Positions 62,201 through 64,000 of a DNA stretch of 64,000 nt are shown in pieces. The stretch is from contig NZ_LN901324.1 in NCBI RefSeq assembly GCF_001465875.1, forward strand, positions 372,001 through 436,000, written 5' to 3'. Source of the DNA: Legionella saoudiensis (lineage in GTDB: Bacteria; Pseudomonadota; Gammaproteobacteria; Legionellales; Legionellaceae). The translations under genes and the position numbers were made by a program. The notes beneath the pieces are model-generated. The model saw only the letters and a list, made by a program, of their open reading frames with translations, ran no database searches and was not told where the DNA came from. The first letter of the stretch is position 1. Every line of letters starts with the position of its first letter.

Positions 62201-62300
62201 AATAAATGTTGGGATTAACAATAAATTCATTATTTATTTTTGCAAGCGACGTGCTAACAGCTGAAGATTTAAAGACAGATTGGAAAAATTTGAAAAACAT
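59256..62300 (-). CDS. Large helical protein with C-terminal poly(A) polymerase/CCA-type nucleotidyltransferase domain
   Basis: 1014 residues from the ATG at 62300 (an in-frame TTG at 62333 would add 11). Residues 1 to about 530 are helical without a known fold. About 535-625 are a low-complexity Lys/Thr/Pro linker. From about 673 the class II nucleotidyltransferase core appears: KFYLTGAAPGNML (700-), catalytic DYD (715-717), FIDF Asp761, RDFNLNALY (783-) and DPVRLFRLAKLM (831-). The usual GG-x-VRD is replaced by GAAPGNM. Housekeeping CCA enzymes are 400-450 residues and lack such an N-terminus. Activity, RNA substrate and possible secretion as an effector are inferred. Confidence 0.82.
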   Translation of the reverse strand: MFFKFFQSVFKSSAVSTSLAKINNEFIVNPNIYSFNAGNSLYFDEASLQKTTSFDDERRLFIWVSQIARYFKVGTDIKGINSKENTGVAISKFLKEISALQESTKKFLCTDEHALNCLILALLLNNNKNDWDNTLELIRQYNTLSSEILAQLEWFYDFVFNSASPSSCEQLLNSVQNAQPVSHVLQFMILATYYLKNPSGTFKELKHIRLPFTEQSTKLEILAELIKQGILATQYTKHPFLYDSLNELKQIFRVEFQKQDTSMRKSLKKPEDREFLEYFIIDSLNNIKQLEQEEQLIGLSQMICFFSMKTLEFYKKIHDNSCLLVQKLFSLGKYTEAYLLHDDVIQFVAHPDKEMIDARIALYCMCCRLEQWLSGSTPTLKFNSMEEPYIEKLKKSKLNFKMGSLANEQLFDLAKKMVQQFARSDNKTAQDEYKGHYNSFIKKYLSSTQQKTINKLFESSLNKVKKIPEVLPSSAQQEKNKQTLLTGIIQEPSTVQQELISILPPASNAVPTVLEKPSMLSEVMALSDQEKVPDVVQDAPVVSSPKPISTKSSKAVTTPLKTTQPKTATSTKRNKQEKVDVSAKTSTPAKQTPSKIKSGTVQAKPKKETALPKKNHKPVIQTPATDTSTPNISQLGVISSDESTITPIEAVEPIKQPTAHSTSTLQNSAVFLNRSQIPNELLELIDELRKEFPKGKFYLTGAAPGNMLDGKEPNDYDLLVLNIPLYEIQHYLSKKKITSEQRSFKYPILYCALTPKIFIDFSAKFLASTQTEQELLEADFYARDFNLNALYMEFTDQSQFSIFSFSNALANRADKKISDVLGTPVESLKQDPVRLFRLAKLMINYPDYKLTPNMNIALKELQPQWLDILNVYLQGKGNIFRLDHVLRKLFLKCSIEEINDAFAKLHVLPVFTGNSKTLCNIACARIPQNLPPEYRYFGWRLANFLQHLQEKNQFYCPLPIALTLTEANCMQFVAQLIQNNADMGMITTINEPTLIELLIEFHLIKRSPQPSFNQ

Positions 62301-62400
62301 AAGCCGAATAATAAGCAATAAAAGTTCGCGCAATATACACTATTTATAAAAAATATTCACTTGAATGAGATAAAGAACTAAGTTTAAAACAGGAAAAATT

Positions 62401-63603
62401 ATGAAAATAATTACAACGCCTAATGTTCCTATAAAAGCCTGGACTGATGGAGTTTTATTTGATGAAGAAGCACAGAAACAGCTTAAAAACTTAGCTACTT
62501 TACCCTTTGTTTATAAGCACTTAGCTGTCATGCCTGATGTTCATGTAGGGAAGGGCTCTACTATTGGCACCGTTATGGCTACGCGCAAGGCAATTATTCC
62601 TGCGGCAGTTGGTGTGGACTTGGGGTGCGGCATGATGGCGGTTAGGACTAATTTAATGGCTCAGGATTTACCAGATAACCTGGGTTTATTACGAAGTAAA
62701 ATTGAAGAAGCCATTCCTGTTGGTAGTAGTCCTAGACAAAAAATAGGACAATGGAATTCGATTCCAAATTATGTAATGCAGCAATGGAATCAATCACTAG
62801 CTGATGCTTTTGATAAGCTCTGCGAGAAATATCCGCGTTTTGTTAAAACTAATAATATTAATCATTTAGGAACCCTAGGAGGTGGGAATCATTTCATTGA
62901 AATTTGTTTGGATGAGCATCAAGCCGTTTGGTTTATGTTGCATAGTGGCTCAAGAGGTATTGGCAATGCGATTGGAACCCATTTTATTGAGTTGGCGAGA
63001 AAAGATATGCAACGACATGCGATTCATTTGCCGGATAAAGATTTAGCTTATTTCTCTGAAGGAAGTGCTTATTTTCATGATTATTGTCATGCTGTTGAAT
63101 GGGCACAGAATTTTGCGGCAGAAAACCGCCGCATTATGATGAGGCTGCTTATTGATACGGTAAGCAAGCAGTTAGGCCGTCCTATTGTTGCTGATGAATA
63201 TTCAGTGAATTGCCATCATAATTACGTTCAGCGTGAGCAGCATTTTGGACGAGAGGTTTGGGTTACTCGTAAAGGTGCTGTTTCGGCGCAAAAAGGGCAA
63301 ATGGGAATAATTCCCGGCTCAATGGGAGCTAAGTCCTTCATTGTACGGGGGCTGGGAAACCCTGAAAGCTTTCATAGTTGTAGTCATGGCGCTGGGCGTG
63401 TGATGTCACGCACTAAGGCAAAGCAATTAGTTAATTTAGAGGAACATCGACGAGCACTGGATCGCGTTGAGTGTAAAAAGGATGCCAGTACGTTGGATGA
63501 GACACCTAAGGCTTATAAGGATATTGATGCTGTTATGGCCGCCCAAAAAGATTTGGTTGAGATTGTTTATACTTTGAAGCAAATTCTATGTGTTAAAGGT
63601 TAA
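62401..63603 (+). CDS. rtcB: RNA-splicing ligase RtcB
   Basis: A 400-residue Mn/GTP-dependent RNA ligase that joins 2',3'-cyclic phosphate or 3'-phosphate ends to 5'-OH ends. Metal and substrate motifs are GVDLGCGMMA, LGGGNHFIEI, LHSGSRGIG, CHHNYVQRE and IPGSMGAKSFIVRG. The guanylylated histidine is His329 in SCSHGAGR. Length matches E. coli RtcB (408). The start is divergent from the nucleotidyltransferase gene, 100 bases away. Confidence 0.95.
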   Translation: MKIITTPNVPIKAWTDGVLFDEEAQKQLKNLATLPFVYKHLAVMPDVHVGKGSTIGTVMATRKAIIPAAVGVDLGCGMMAVRTNLMAQDLPDNLGLLRSKIEEAIPVGSSPRQKIGQWNSIPNYVMQQWNQSLADAFDKLCEKYPRFVKTNNINHLGTLGGGNHFIEICLDEHQAVWFMLHSGSRGIGNAIGTHFIELARKDMQRHAIHLPDKDLAYFSEGSAYFHDYCHAVEWAQNFAAENRRIMMRLLIDTVSKQLGRPIVADEYSVNCHHNYVQREQHFGREVWVTRKGAVSAQKGQMGIIPGSMGAKSFIVRGLGNPESFHSCSHGAGRVMSRTKAKQLVNLEEHRRALDRVECKKDASTLDETPKAYKDIDAVMAAQKDLVEIVYTLKQILCVKG

Positions 63604-63659
63604 TATGGCTTTCCTATAGGGCATTATACTGCGCAGAAAAGCCAGGGATACATACATGT

Positions 63660-63950
63660 TTAGGTAAACTGGTATTTGATCGTAGCTAGCTCTTGGCTTG
63701 TAGGTTCAGGTAAATTGTGTATATTGTAATTGATTAGAAAAGCAATGCCATCTTCAACCTCTTTAAGCTGCTGACCTGCAATAAAACGCGCATCAACATA
63801 GATGCTATAAGCTGAAATCGCCGTAAGCGTAGCAAATATTCCCGTCATGGCCAAAGAGAAAAGCACAAGACTTGCAGGTCCTGCAGCGATGCTTGCAAAT
63901 AAAAGCGTAAGGCCTGCTTCTATTCCAGTAATGAATGTATTTAATACCAT
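63660..63950 (-). CDS. Small membrane protein of unknown function
   Basis: 96 residues from the ATG at 63950. It has two closely spaced hydrophobic segments (about 8-32 and 35-52; GLTLLFASIAAGPASLVLF, GIFATLTAISAYSIYV) and a charged C-terminal tail (QQLKEVEDGIAFLINYN). I do not recognise it. It converges on rtcB. A real gene is likely but not certain. Confidence 0.6.
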   Translation of the reverse strand: MVLNTFITGIEAGLTLLFASIAAGPASLVLFSLAMTGIFATLTAISAYSIYVDARFIAGQQLKEVEDGIAFLINYNIHNLPEPTSQELATIKYQFT

Positions 63951-64000
63951 ATTCAAACAACTAAGAAAAATATCTCTATCATTAGAGTCTGCTATTTCTT

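Overview
This is a low-GC gammaproteobacterial chromosome segment that most likely comes from the genus Legionella. The main reasons are an outer membrane protein with the Legionella-type GTMGPV mature N-terminus, the conserved core block pncC-recA-recX-alaS beside mutS, a fused aspartokinase/diaminopimelate decarboxylase, and several large proteins that look like Dot/Icm effectors scattered among housekeeping genes. The species was not identified, and no database search was run. I found no rRNA, tRNA, CRISPR array, transposase or prophage gene.

Layout, left to right. Positions 1-993 hold the 5' part of a coiled-coil gene preceded by a well-formed PmrA-type box, then a seven-copy, ~127-bp tandem repeat array (about 1161-1990). 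Next come the metNIQ methionine importer and a GTMGPV outer membrane protein. A leucine/isovalerate catabolic cluster (5775-16036) runs leftward: isovaleryl-CoA dehydrogenase, thiolase, a small membrane protein, both methylcrotonyl-CoA carboxylase subunits, the hydratase, HMG-CoA lyase and acetoacetyl-CoA synthetase. Together these convert isovaleryl-CoA to acetyl-CoA and recycle acetoacetate. A divergent Ser-hydrolase-like protein with a glycine-rich membrane segment follows, then a methyltransferase-pyrD-GNAT operon and msbA-lpxK (lipid A transport and synthesis) with a periplasmic protein and an MFS carrier.

The stretch 26577-35853 is accessory. It holds a 1297-residue protein with a YopT/C58-like Cys-His-Asp arrangement and a long helical repeat body, a CsiV-like protein, an aldonolactone-oxidase-like flavoprotein ending in a eukaryotic-style CaaX box (CVLQ) behind a basic patch, and a secreted GH5 cellulase-like enzyme. 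Core genes then resume: apbC/mrp, an AddA/RecB-like helicase-nuclease, the lysine-pathway fusion, a FadL-type porin, hemB, tamB-tamA, mutS, a tiny lipoprotein, pncC-recA-recX-alaS, mscL and a small membrane protein. The right end has a long protein with a C-terminal poly(A) polymerase/CCA-type nucleotidyltransferase domain, divergent from the RNA ligase gene rtcB, and a small membrane protein.

Many intergenic spaces carry palindromic elements of at least two families. One is bounded by GTCATCC/GGATGAC or GTCATTGCGA/TCGCAATGAC; the other is built on GTAGG-CTGGGC or GTAGCCTGGATG arms. They often lie at gene 3' ends, where they could also stop transcription. The best candidates for undescribed biology are the CaaX-tailed flavoprotein, the YopT-like solenoid protein, the nucleotidyltransferase fusion next to rtcB, and the PmrA-box gene at the left edge.
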